Assembly: GCF_964355755.1 (NCBI RefSeq)
Contig: NC_092678.1
Location: 23,416,365-23,480,364, forward strand
Length of the DNA: 64,000 nucleotides
Direction: 5' to 3'
Source: Antedon mediterranea
Taxonomy: Eukaryota > Echinodermata > Crinoidea > Comatulida > Antedonidae
A model generated the notes under the pieces. That model saw only the letters and a program-made list of their open reading frames with translations, did no database searches and was not told where the DNA came from. Within the stretch, counting starts at the first letter, position 1. Each line of letters begins with the position of its first letter. The position numbers and the translations under genes are program-made. Positions 41,301-51,452 of the stretch are shown here, piece after piece.

Positions 41301-44300
41301 AATTGACTAGAAGTTGCATCCAGTTGCTATGGCAACACAAGGGAAGTCTTTGATCTTGATTGGTGGACAAGGCAAAGAGGCAAAGTGTTGCGGATAAACA
41401 AAAAAAAACAACAAGAATTTATAATTATAATATAAAATACTATAACCTCAAAAAACCATATTTTTAACTAAAACTTGGCATCAGACCAAGATTAGGAATA
41501 TTCGCATAATGTAGCAGGTGCGAAATTTAAATAAATTTAATAAAATAGTTAATAAAATATACTCGGTACTTACCCAAAAGCATCAAATCGTTTCTGGTAA
41601 GTGTCCATCTGATGTCCGAGGGCTGTGGGTTGACTTTGTCCGAGTCTGTTTGCATCCAAGATGAGCACCAGATTGTCCAGTTTGTATTCACTGGCAAATG
41701 CGCATGCTTCCCAAATGGATCCTTCGGCACTTTCACCATCACCGATGAGGCAGAAGACACGGTAGCTATCAAAGATGAAAATAATGAGGTGAACAAAGAG
41801 TTGTAGCGACTACTTCTGCTTTACCACCAGAAATAAGGATCGTTAAAATGTTGTGTGTGTGTAGTGTAAAACTAGTTTGATAGTGTAGATAGAGCTTTAG
41901 ATAAAATATATTCTCTCTCCCTTCAGACTGAACATTAAGAGGTGTGATCTCCTCACCTTGCTTTGTCAAAGTATTTGCCAGTGTATGCCATACCACATGC
42001 ATTGCTAAGACCCTGGCCGAGTGAACCAGTGGCAACATCTACGAAATCCAGTCTCTAAAATAAACCAATAATTATATAATGTATTAAAAACCTATGTTGA
42101 AAGAGATGTCACTTCACACTTTATATTCTTCAGATAGCTGTGATGTATAGTAGTTAGAGAAAACCAATATTGAGGATAGGTGGTACATTTAGCAATGCAT
42201 TGCTAGGCCTAGTAAAGTTAGTATGGAGATTTCCTAGATTCTAGGTATTAGTAAGGGGCCTGATAGCCTAGTCTAACTGTAAACCCCTGCTAGGCCTAGT
42301 AAAGTTAGTAGTTTAAACAGAGGTTGAATAAAGGTTTCTTAGGTAGATTTCTAAGTATCACAAAGGGCCTCGTCATTGTCCACCATTGCACCAACGATAT
42401 ATCTTGCTTACCGGTGTTGGATGTCCTTCAAATGTATTGTCAATCTTGCGAAGTTCCATCAACTTCTGCTCTGGGTATCCGCCATTTTCTACCCAACAGG
42501 CGTACAGGATAGGAGCAGCGTGGCCCTAAAATTAAACAACAAAAGCTTAATTAATGTTAATTTATAACATGGATTAGATGACATGAATATTTAGTAACTT
42601 TTGTAGGATAGTAACTTTTGTAGGATAGTAACTGGTACCAAGTATCAGTGAGTTGTGTGAAACTTGATAAGAAGTTGTATCCAGTTGCTATGGCAACACA
42701 AGGGAAGTCTTTGATATCGATAGTAACGCAAGTCAAAGAGGCAAAGTGTTGCGGAGTACAAACAAATGTTTAAAAAATGTTTAGTATAAATTGATTAGAC
42801 ATGTTAATGTTTAGTATAAATTGATTAGACATATTAATGTTTAGTATAAATTGATTAGACATATTAATCTTTGCATTGTCACACCTATATAGTTTGACAG
42901 ATCTTTAGGAAGGATGATGCTCACCTTTGAGAGGACAAACCTATCGCTGTTGCAGTCTCTCTGGTCATTGACCTTGTACTTCATGACGTGGAAGAACAAG
43001 ACTGACATGATGTCGGCCATACTGCAACATGATGTTGGATGTCTAACAAAACGAAAGAAACATTGTCACCACTCACTGGTTAGGATACACATTGCAATAG
43101 TATTACATTTGTTTTATTCAAATATGTTGGATTTTTCAATTGAAGGAAGATCAGTGAATTGAACATTTAATGAGTGAGTGGGAGTGTGGGGGAGGGGATG
43201 GGTGCTACAGTATAATATCAGTCAGGGAGAAATGGAATAAGGCTTCCTACTTTCTAGGAGTTTTATCAGATAATCCATATTGTTTTGACAACTCTTGTAA
43301 CATGACCAAAGTGCTGATTTTGCCATTTTCCATTAACTCCGATATGAAAATATTTTTTGGGACAGTGTAATAAATAACTTTTTTATTCAATACAACTTTG
43401 ATTTAAATCTACAACAGTATTCTAAAAATAAAATTGCTCTTTTGTAAGTTATTCACTGAAAATTTAACAAGCCAGATTTTACAATTAAATAAATAACGCC
43501 GGCATTAGGCAACAGCACAGTAGGTTGGATTAGCAAACAATACCGTCAACTAAATTCCTCGATTCAGGATATCTAGTGTACTTTATTTCCATTTTAGTTC
43601 CTGGTTCGTAAACAATACAACATGCAAGTCATCCGAGGTGTGAAAGAAAGGGAAGTAATTTTGTTATTCCCCTAAAAATGTAAAACTATTTAATTTATAC
43701 ATGTTTGTAAAGTTGACAAAAAACACCACCATGTAATATTATTAAAGTCTGGACTACTGAACATTTTTTAACAATTAAACAAGCCCTAATTGTGTAGACT
43801 TTGAGAAGTAGTTAATTAAATCATTAGTTAAGCTCTATCTCCACTATCGAACTTTATGTGACAACAAAATTGATGTGCCCATATATGGACATCATATAAC
43901 TACCATGGGCACATCACACTTTTTTTGTCAAACTAGTTTGATAGTGTAGACAGAGCTTTAAAATGGTTATTGGAAAAAAACATTGCAAGATTAAACAGCG
44001 AATGAATGGAGGCCTAAGCGGAAGTGATACGGAAACAGAACCAGATTCATGTTGGTTTGGGTTTATAGTGAATATCATTGGTCCAAATTAAGCTACCCAG
44101 CTCACCTCATCCATGTACCTTTATTTATCAATTCAGATTTAACAAAAGAACATTGTAAGAAATTAATAGTAAAAAGAACAGAGTAGATAATATCTGATGT
44201 TTAAACCAAATTTCCTTCTTATTCATTCTTGTACAATGGGGTTGGTGTAACCTCTATTCACAGGGACCTGGCCTTCATAAATAAAGCTGAAATCAACTCA

Positions 44301-46709
44301 GTTTGTGATACACATGATTGGTTTTCAAGATAATTCGTAAGCAGTATCAATAAAGTGTATTGTTCAAGTTTGAAACTTATTATTCAGCATGTTTGTGCAT
44401 TCAATGACCTGTATGTGAGGAAGAGGTATGATAATAATGCAGTGTAGTTAGATAGGCTAGGCTATAGATTTTTAGCAGCAAAAAGCAGAAACCCAAGTGT
44501 TTTAAATTTCAGTAACAAATTGAACATTTAATGTAGTCAATGACACGACCATACATAGGCCTATATCATAATTAATAATATCACAATCTGTGGAAATAGG
44601 AAGTAACTGATGTAGAACAAACCAAGCATTAGTTTAAAAAAAAAATTATTTTTAATCTATCTAATTAATCTTATGTACTACACAGCATTATTAACCAAAT
44701 ATGATGCGAATATATATAATATTATTATTAATAATTAATATCCTTTTGTTGCAACGCAACATATAGGCCTAGCTCAGACCTGGCTGGTCACAAATACTAA
44801 GTTAGGCTCAGGGGTGGCGCCAGGATCTTCCCGACGCGGGGGCTACATTCCCCGACGAGGGGAATATGCGAGCGAAGCGAGCATCACTAGGCTGGGGGCC
44901 CGGGGGCCGCCAAGGGCCCCTGTGGGGGTCCAGGGGCGATGCCCCCGGAAGCAACGCGTTCTAGCGTCATTTGAGGTCATTTTAATCAGATTTAGGGTAG
45001 CCATTTTTTCCATTTTTTATAATGCATAAATAAACTACTGCGTGCAAAAAAACGATGCGCGATGACTGTTTCATTCAATCCATATTTTTCAATTTAAAAA
45101 ATAAAAGTTCAAAAAAAATTTAGAAAAATAGAGTTGGAGGTCCCGGAAATTGGACTTATTTATACTTCAAAACATGAAACAAAATATATAAGTCCCTATC
45201 ATGGTTGTGACTGAGCTAAGAAATGTTTGAAAAATAGAGATGTTAGGTCCCGGAAAATGCACTTCTTGTACTTCGAAATATGACCAGCTTTATTGTTGGG
45301 GCTGAGCTAAGAAAATTTTTAAAACTAGAGCTGCAGGTCTTCAAAAAATTGCATTTTATACTTTGGAAACATCAGGCCTAGAGGCTTAAAAAAACGCAAG
45401 CGTAGACCTTTTTCAGTCGGGGAAATAAGTTTATTCCTCCCAAGTGTATGCGTGCGTACCATCTGGACTTCCGAGTGGTGAGAAATTCATGACATACACA
45501 GGACATTGAAAATGTAATAACTTAGCTATAATAAGATGTTGGCTAAGCGAAAATTAAGTTGCATGTTTTTTTGTTTAGTAATGGATGAAAAATTTATTTC
45601 AGGTGCCCCACGGTACAGAAGGTTACTTGTAAATAAAAAAAATTGGTGAACATACGAACAATTAACATAATTCGTTTTTGCTGTAGTGTAGCGTACGTCG
45701 ACGCAGTACACGACGTAACCGTCAGTAAACTTCGCCTGGAAAATAACTACAGTACACATTTTGGTCGCTGGATGGAACATGATATCACGCGTCTCGACAA
45801 CGTTGAACGATTGGTACAAATGGATACCGCCAGACAAGTGCGAACCTAGCTATTGTTTTCTATAGTAAGTTAGATCGCTGGCAATAATGAATGCATATAA
45901 AGTGCATAATATCACTCTGACGTACTCTCACGGTCAATGAAACGTCGCGGTTTTCTAGGCGCTGAAGCTAGCTACGAAGTGAACGCGAACCCTTTTTACT
46001 GTATATTATATTCCCCGACAAAAAGTACCCGTGTTCCCTTCGGTAACCGTCGGTAAACTTCGCCTGGAAAATAACTACATTACACATTTTGGTACCTGGA
46101 TGGAACTTGATATCACGCGTCTCACCCAACGTTGAACGATTCGTACAAAGGGATACCGCCAGACAAGTGCGTACCTAGCTAATGTTTAGTAGTAAGTTAG
46201 ATCGCTGGCCATAAATGAATGCATAAAAGTGCATATTAGCCCTCTGACGTACTCTCACGGTCAATGGAACGTCGTGGTTTTCTAGGCGCTGAAGCTATGA
46301 AGTGAACGCGAACGTTTTTTACTGTATATTATATTCCTCGACAAAAAGTACCCGTGTTCCCCGACGAGGGGGCTAGAGCCCCAGTAGCCCCCCCGCTGGC
46401 GCCACCACTGGTTAGGCTACCAATATATAAAGCATAATCTGGCCCTCCCTCACGATCACTACTACTAGTCTACTAGCAGCTTAGACTAGGGGCCTATGTT
46501 TGAAAAACCACGTGTATGCATACCCTAACATTCAAATAAATCCATGCACCCACCCAGAGTACCCGGCGTACAAAAAAGACAAAACCGGCCCGAGAAACTT
46601 ACCCAGAACCTGCCGCACTGGTTGCTTTTATACTCAAAATTCGGAGTTTATTACCAATATCTTTTAGTGCTTGAATCTTCTCATTGTCTGGTTTATGATA
46701 TTTCGACAT
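38379..46709 (-). CDS. TKT: Transketolase, complete
   Basis: Thiamine-diphosphate enzyme of the non-oxidative pentose phosphate pathway. It moves two-carbon units from ketoses (xylulose 5-phosphate) to aldoses, in the cytosol. Eleven exons: 46709-46603, 43042-42925, 42525-42412, 42054-41957, 41765-41574, 41045-40918, 40798-40605, 40260-39939, 39639-39425, 39004-38788, 38539-38379. Total 1866 nt, 621 aa (human 623). Start [18 protein letters not shown]; an in-frame TAA lies three codons upstream. Seen: [47 protein letters not shown]. The ThDP/Mg motif runs from [13 protein letters not shown] to [11 protein letters not shown]. Then [32 protein letters not shown] with the catalytic Glu, [38 protein letters not shown] and [18 protein letters not shown]. 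Four introns carry copies of one repeat; intron 1 (3.6 kb) carries a hAT element. Adjacent to SUCLG2 on the same strand with no sign of co-transcription. Confidence 0.96.
39099..39122. mobile_element. MITE family B terminal fragment
   Basis: tactagtgggaaccaagctt, a solitary right end of family B in TKT intron 9. Confidence 0.7.
39141..39277. repeat. Repeat C, copy 1 (TKT intron 9)
   Basis: tgtaggatagtaactggtac, cagttgctatggcaacacaa, gggaagtctttgatctcgat, gaggcaaagtgttgcgg. Antisense to TKT. No terminal inverted repeats or poly(A) tail seen. Confidence 0.85.
40335..40473. repeat. Repeat C, copy 2 (TKT intron 7)
   Basis: Same order of blocks as the copy at 39141, with gcaattgataccaaatttcg in place of the gtaactggtaccaag variant; same orientation. 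Confidence 0.85.
41065..41235. repeat. Degenerate minisatellite, TKT intron 5
   Basis: Repeated gatgacaactatgatgtcat-like units, about 20-27 bp, with internal near-palindromes. Confidence 0.8.
41259..41393. repeat. Repeat C, copy 3 (TKT intron 5)
   Basis: Closest to the 40335 copy (caattgatatcaaatttcgg, gaaaattgactagaagttgc); same orientation. Confidence 0.85.
41862..41899. mobile_element. MITE family A right-end fragment
   Basis: aaactagtttgatagtgtag then atagagcttta; no left half. TKT intron 4. Confidence 0.7.
42602..42754. repeat. Repeat C, copy 4 (TKT intron 2)
   Basis: Closest to the 39141 copy (gtaactggtaccaagtatca, gatatcgatagtaacgcaag). The first 16 bp (ttttgtaggatagtaac) are duplicated at its left border. 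Confidence 0.85.
42778..42873. repeat. 32-bp tandem repeat, three units
   Basis: Units starting atgtttagtataaattgatt and ending agacatattaat, TKT intron 2, directly after repeat C. Confidence 0.9.
43828..43960. mobile_element. MITE family A copy
   Basis: ttaagctctatctccactat to gtttgatagtgtagacagag plus cttta; TKT intron 1. Confidence 0.87.
44809..46410. mobile_element. hAT-type non-autonomous DNA transposon, 1.6 kb
   Basis: Starts CAGGGGTGGCGCCAGGATCT and ends with the inverted form ...CTGGCGCCACCACTG. It is flanked on both sides by the exact 8-bp sequence GTTAGGCT (44801-44808 and 46411-46418). An 8-bp target duplication and CA...TG-type ends fit the hAT superfamily. The subterminal 130 bp is strikingly GC-rich. 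Inside are three ~100-bp tandem units (about 45110-45390) and a ~320-bp direct duplication (45715-46037 and 46043-46360). No transposase frame is present. It sits in TKT intron 1. Confidence 0.88.
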
Positions 46710-47213
46710 ATTTGGTTATGTTTTTAGAACTTTTTCAGACAAATCACAGTTCCTGAGAAAATTACTCACTGATGCTCTCTTCTCCTCGGTCGCGTTCAGA
46801 CTGCCGAGTCATCAACCACACGCGTTCGGGGTTTTAATTCGGAACAGATTCAGCAAAAAAAACAAGGGGCGTTTTATTCAATATCTACAAACAGAGGGCG
46901 ACAGATTAGTTTTTCACGCTGTCGAAAACTGTTGTCCAATCATTTTTACAGAGAAAGTTCAGATTATGCGGAACGACGAAACTCACTCACTTCATACAGA
47001 TTACGAATAATGCAAACTAATAATATCAACAAATAAAATTGCTGTTTCTACATTTTATTCAATAACAACAAATAATGTGATCACATAAGAATTACAGAGA
47101 GAGCATAGGCCTATCTAATAATGTTGATTGATGTTCACACGAAACATGAAAAGATAAGCTTTAAAGGTGTCGCGAGTTAAGATAAACCAGCGTCCGTTTG
47201 TCCATTCGGTGTT
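46710..47213. other. Transketolase promoter / peptide-gene 3' flank
   Basis: Upstream of the TKT start the sequence is moderately CpG-rich (about 46750-46850). Further right is the 3' UTR of the small peptide gene, with a reverse AATAAA at 47054-47059. Confidence 0.5.
47054..47059 (-). terminator. Poly(A) signal of the peptide-precursor gene
   Basis: Reverse-strand AATAAA 155 nt after the predicted stop. Confidence 0.5.
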
Positions 47214-48261
47214 CTAGTTGGCATTTTGGATTGCCTTCTTCAACGATGCTTCTGTTAAGAAATACAAAATAATTTTAGAAAATTTCTACTCGATTGTATT
47301 TTTGACGGAAATTAAAACTCATCAACAACAAGTTAATATCACGGTCGTCGCAAATTATAACGAAAACTTACCTCGTTTAATTCTCAAGTTGTCAAGGGCA
47401 ACGACGTCATTGTCAAGCTCAGCAACGTTGTCAACATCTGTAATAAGAGGATTCAATTTACAAATGTAACAACATTTAATTTAAGCACATTTCAATTAAA
47501 TTCATTTTTTTTTAAAGCTACTGATGCCATCAATGGCAAATATCCAAGGAAAAAAAACAGACAATAAATATAGGTATCAGATAGGAGATGGGAGGAATGT
47601 CGGTATTTTCGGGGAAAAGATAACAGTAAAGTCTGGCAGCAGACCACGCATATACGGTATTGCTCAATAGACGCCAGAACTCAATTTACTGTACACTCAG
47701 CTCATCTCTATCCCTAAAAAAATACACGTAAAAATCAAATAAAACCACTACAAACCTCTTTTGCGTCTGGAGCTGTCGGCGCTGCTGTCGGGTGCAGATG
47801 TGGCCCCAGGATCAGATGTAGCCCCAGAAACCGATTCGGCACTACTACTTTGAGCTTCGCACATACTGACAATAACGGCTAAAAAGCAAACACACAGTAG
47901 TTTAAATAAAATTGAGAGTTAAGCGATCGGGAACAAAATGTAGCAAACTGTCACAAAAGGAAATGCAGCGTGTCTAAAGCTTGGTTCCCAGTAGAACGTA
48001 ACGCAAGCACGTAACGAAACGCAAAATGATTTGACGAATCTCAAGAGATGGATCATCATTCGAACAGTCGCGTGTGATTGGTCAACTCGCTTGCGTTGCG
48101 TCTACGTCCTTGCGTTGCGTTCTAGTGGGAACCAAGCTTAAGTACGCGACGCCCAGCGTGAATTCACTTGTTAGATGGTGGTGTTTTACCAATATTTAGG
48201 TCTTGGCTACATCAAACTTACCTCCAATAATGAGCAAAACGAGACAAGTTGTAGTCTTCAT
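47214..48261 (-). CDS. Small secreted peptide precursor (prohormone-like), 88 aa
   Basis: Four exons: 48261-48222, 47878-47756, 47437-47372, 47251-47214. Acceptors and donors are present, all three introns are phase 1, total 267 nt. The protein starts MKTTTCLVLLIIGAVIVSMC, a clear signal peptide with likely cleavage after CEA. A Ser/Ala/Asp-rich spacer follows, ending in SSRRKRG. Next is an acidic segment with a VDN/LDN rhythm (DVDNVAELDNDVV...) ending LRIKRG, then the C-terminal EASLKKAIQNAN and the stop. The two basic sites (RRKR, KR) both fall at exon ends and are followed by Gly. This is how neuropeptide or antimicrobial-peptide precursors are laid out; exons then match processing units. 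There is no Cys outside the signal peptide and no C-terminal amidation Gly. A TATA box lies 98 bp upstream of the ATG. I do not recognise a named family. The weakest point is the exon 2 donor GTTTGT. Confidence 0.66.
47975..48140. mobile_element. MITE family B, full-length copy
   Basis: Left end taaagcttggttcccagtag, right end ctagtgggaaccaagcttaa, internal facing motifs around cgtgtgattggtcaac. It lies in intron 1 of the peptide gene. Confidence 0.85.
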
Positions 48262-48358
48262 GTTGATACGGTAGGTTGCTAAGATTCGACGATTGGTACG
48301 ATGATGTTATCTTGACGAAGTCAGGAACTGTGTGATGAATGTTGCATTTTACTGTCCA

Positions 48359-48365
48359 TTTTATA
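48359..48365 (-). promoter_or_regulatory. TATA box of the peptide-precursor gene
   Basis: Reverse strand CTATAAAATGG, 98 bp upstream of the predicted ATG, leaving room for a 5' UTR of about 65 nt. An equivalent CTATAAATGG lies in the duplicated region at 49626. Confidence 0.6.
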
Positions 48366-49559
48366 GAAAATTTTCGAAGGGCAAATATTATTTGTTGTCT
48401 ACAAACACACAAACATAATAAACAAACGTATTTGAAACTATTGTTATTAATTAATATAGTTAATATTCGTGTTTCAAACATCACAAAGCATGGATTGTAC
48501 GACCGTGGACATATAAATGATTATATTGTATCGTTCTTACCTGACGTAATCTTGTTTTAGAATTGTTTGTATTTAATAAATAATCGCACATAAAACGCGC
48601 CAACTGGAACATAGAAACTCAGGGTCAATGGGATTAATGTATTTTATCCCCGTGACAACCGCGTTTTTTTCCATCTGTTGTTTTGGTCCAATGATTAATT
48701 TTAGTGACTACTGTATATAGAGTTTAAATGCTCGACTTATTTTTTTTATTGTATTATCATCGGAAACAAATTTGGGTGTTTTGGGTACATTCATCTCGGA
48801 ATTATATCGGGATTAGGCCTACGTTTATTCGGATTAATGTGAATTGTTATTCCACCCACAACGGGGTTACAACAACACAAAAAACGGAAGAATTTACAAA
48901 ATAATGAAAACCTATCATTGCACACCGGCTATTTTCAAAATAGAGGACCTATTCTAAGGCTCTCGATTTACAGATTTCTTGCCAGAATAATGAAAAGAAA
49001 ACATAAATTGTTTAATTGTATATAGTATGAATATGTTGGATTCCAGAATTTGTTTTAAATGGAGAGAGGCGATTTTGTTGATGGTTTTTACATATCATGC
49101 TTTGTATTTCTTTTCTTTTTCTTTTGTATTGTATTTATATATCATATGGACAGTTGTCTGAAATAAAAGTTGAATTGAATTAAATTAAATGAATTCGTAT
49201 GCTTAATGAAATTATTATAACGATAGTGCTATCTCTAGTGAATGATTAGTAAACTGTCAGTACAGAAATAGAAACGCACAATTAATAAAAAAGTGGCACT
49301 TTTTCAAATTTAGAACGGAGCTTTCATTTACACCAATAGTTAATTGATCGTAAGGTAATTAATATAGGCCTACTAAAGGCGTTGTACATTGTAATTTCAT
49401 GTAGGATAATTCATTTATAATATTTTGTATTCGATATTTTAAACAACCTATAGATACGTCCATCAATTGATAATATAGTATTAAGTAACCGATTAATATT
49501 GATACAAACCAGTTACAGTTGTTAGTATGTTGTGTATCAATCTTAGAATAGTAGATACG

Positions 49560-49895
49560 TTCTCACGTAACAATTCAAAAGTGTTGAAACACAGTTCTTC
49601 ATAAATGTTGTTCTTCTAACATCCATTTATAGAAAATTTGCGAAGGGAAAATATAAAAAACATTAAGATTCGTGTGGTGTATTTTAAGCATGGGAGTGTA
49701 CGGCCATGTACAAATCCTTATACAAACTCACTTGATATAATCTATTATTGTTTTTTCCCATAAAATAACTACATACACAAGACAAAGACTATAACATTAA
49801 TGTACAGTAATGTGTTGATGTCGACTAAATTCGGTCAACGATGCGATTAATGTATTTCCTAGTCTGATATCCATCTGTTGTTTTTGATCCAATTA
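49560..49895 (-). repeat. Diverged duplicate of the peptide-gene promoter
   Basis: Shared ordered blocks: 48357-48388 with 49623-49653 (ccatttTATAGAAAAttt, cgaagggaaaa), 48463-48520 with 49663-49715 (attcgtgt, aagcatgg, gtacg), 48618-48690 with 49842-49893 (gattaatgtatt, ccatctgttgttttt). No signal-peptide exon is recognisable downstream of this copy. Confidence 0.7.
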
Positions 49896-50215
49896 ATATG
49901 AACTTTGTAATTATCTTTGATTTAATTATTTTAATATGATATATGACGTAGAAAATATTGGGGTAGACAAAAAGAGAGCGACATACTAATAAACATTTTA
50001 GGTTGAAAAGCAACAGGGGACTAGCATACACAACGTGCGATTAGAAAGGCGCATAATTATATTGCAAAACAATTCTGCCTGACAGAAAATTATGTCATTT
50101 ACGATACAGTTGTTATTAATATTATAGAAGTAAATGTTGGGGTGTTTAAATTGGTGTACTGCACATATGAGGGGAGTTCTAGAGATGATGTTATATTCAA
50201 CGAGCTGTCTAATCT

Positions 50216-50323
50216 GTAAAGGTCTGTCTACACTATCAAAATATTTTGACAAAATAGTGTGATGTGCCTAAATATGATGTCATATTTTTGTCACATAAAG
50301 TTTGATAGTTTAGACAAAGCTTT
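50216..50323. mobile_element. MITE family A copy, short
   Basis: taaaggtctgtctacactatc to gtttgatagtttagacaaag; interior reduced. Confidence 0.82.
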
Positions 50324-51452
50324 AGTGTGAGCTATCAAAAAAGAGATGTCACATTTTTCGCATTAAACAGAATGCAACAATTCAAAATCATGAAAAATTC
50401 AAATCAAATTTACTATATACTTGCATTTATTATATTAATAATCTCATCCTAGATATATAATATATAGAAAAATAATCATAGTTTTACATTTTTTTAAGTA
50501 GATAACTCAGGTAAGCAATTAAATGAAAATGTTACTATGCTTATTCATATTAATTACATTAAAAATAGACTCTATACATTTATAGTACCAGCTATTATCA
50601 CAGCTATAAGCTTCTTATTTATATTCAGTAAAACTGATTAAATTGTACAAATTAGACATGGTTTCATGTCATAGCGTAAATATATATTGTACAGTACTAT
50701 ATTGTAAAAATATATTATATATTATACAAAAATGAAGTACTGTAAACATGGTAGAGAGTTATGTATACAGTTAATAAACAGTCAACCAATCAAATGATAG
50801 TATTGTATGCTAATCTATCACTGTAGCCAATCAAATTGCAGTATTCTAGTATATCACTGTACATACTCTAATACCATGGAGCTAATGTTATAGCTCCACG
50901 CTTCTACAAATTGCATTATACATTAATATTCCTATTGGTTCTCTAAAATCATAAAATATTAAAATAATACTAAAATAAAATGAATATATTTAAGAGTAAA
51001 AATTAAAATGAGTACATATTGTATAATCTTAAAAAAAAGTGATATTTAGCATTATTTTCAGTATCAAGGCCTTATAAAGTATTAAAGATATCTTGCATAT
51101 ATTAGTACTATGACTTGTATAGTGTACTGCCTGAAATACAGTGTATTATTAATATAGTATGCATAACGTATGTTAAAATAACGTAGATTTCTAAAGTGAC
51201 GGAACGTACAGTAAATGCTTCCAGACTGTAAACATGATAAAAAGTCATGGAAGGCTTAAAATAGCACACATTAGTATTTATTTATTCGAATGAGGCACTT
51301 TTTTTTATTTGGGAGGAGCAGTTATTGGAAGAATTACTTTATCCTCTACAATGTTACTCCATACACAAAAGACTTTAAACAGATTTTAAATACCATATTA
51401 TAATATGTATACATTGGTATATTTATTATTTATTTGTTGTATCTTCAATATG

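Larger units (their letters stand above)
48262..51452. other. Peptide-gene upstream region and FGD6 3' flank
   Basis: 48262-48720 is the peptide-gene promoter region and 49560-49895 is a diverged copy of it. MITE A copy at 50216-50323. From about 50400 to 51452 is probable 3' UTR of FGD6, with reverse AATAAA candidates near 50427 and just after the stop. No other gene supported. Confidence 0.5.

Noticed and set aside
44814-45029. 71-codon frame at the left of the hAT element
   Set aside because: It is translated GC-rich transposon terminus; no transposase motif.
45526-45849. Open frames on both strands (103 and 68 codons)
   Set aside because: They lie in the directly duplicated interior of the hAT element and do not persist in the second copy.
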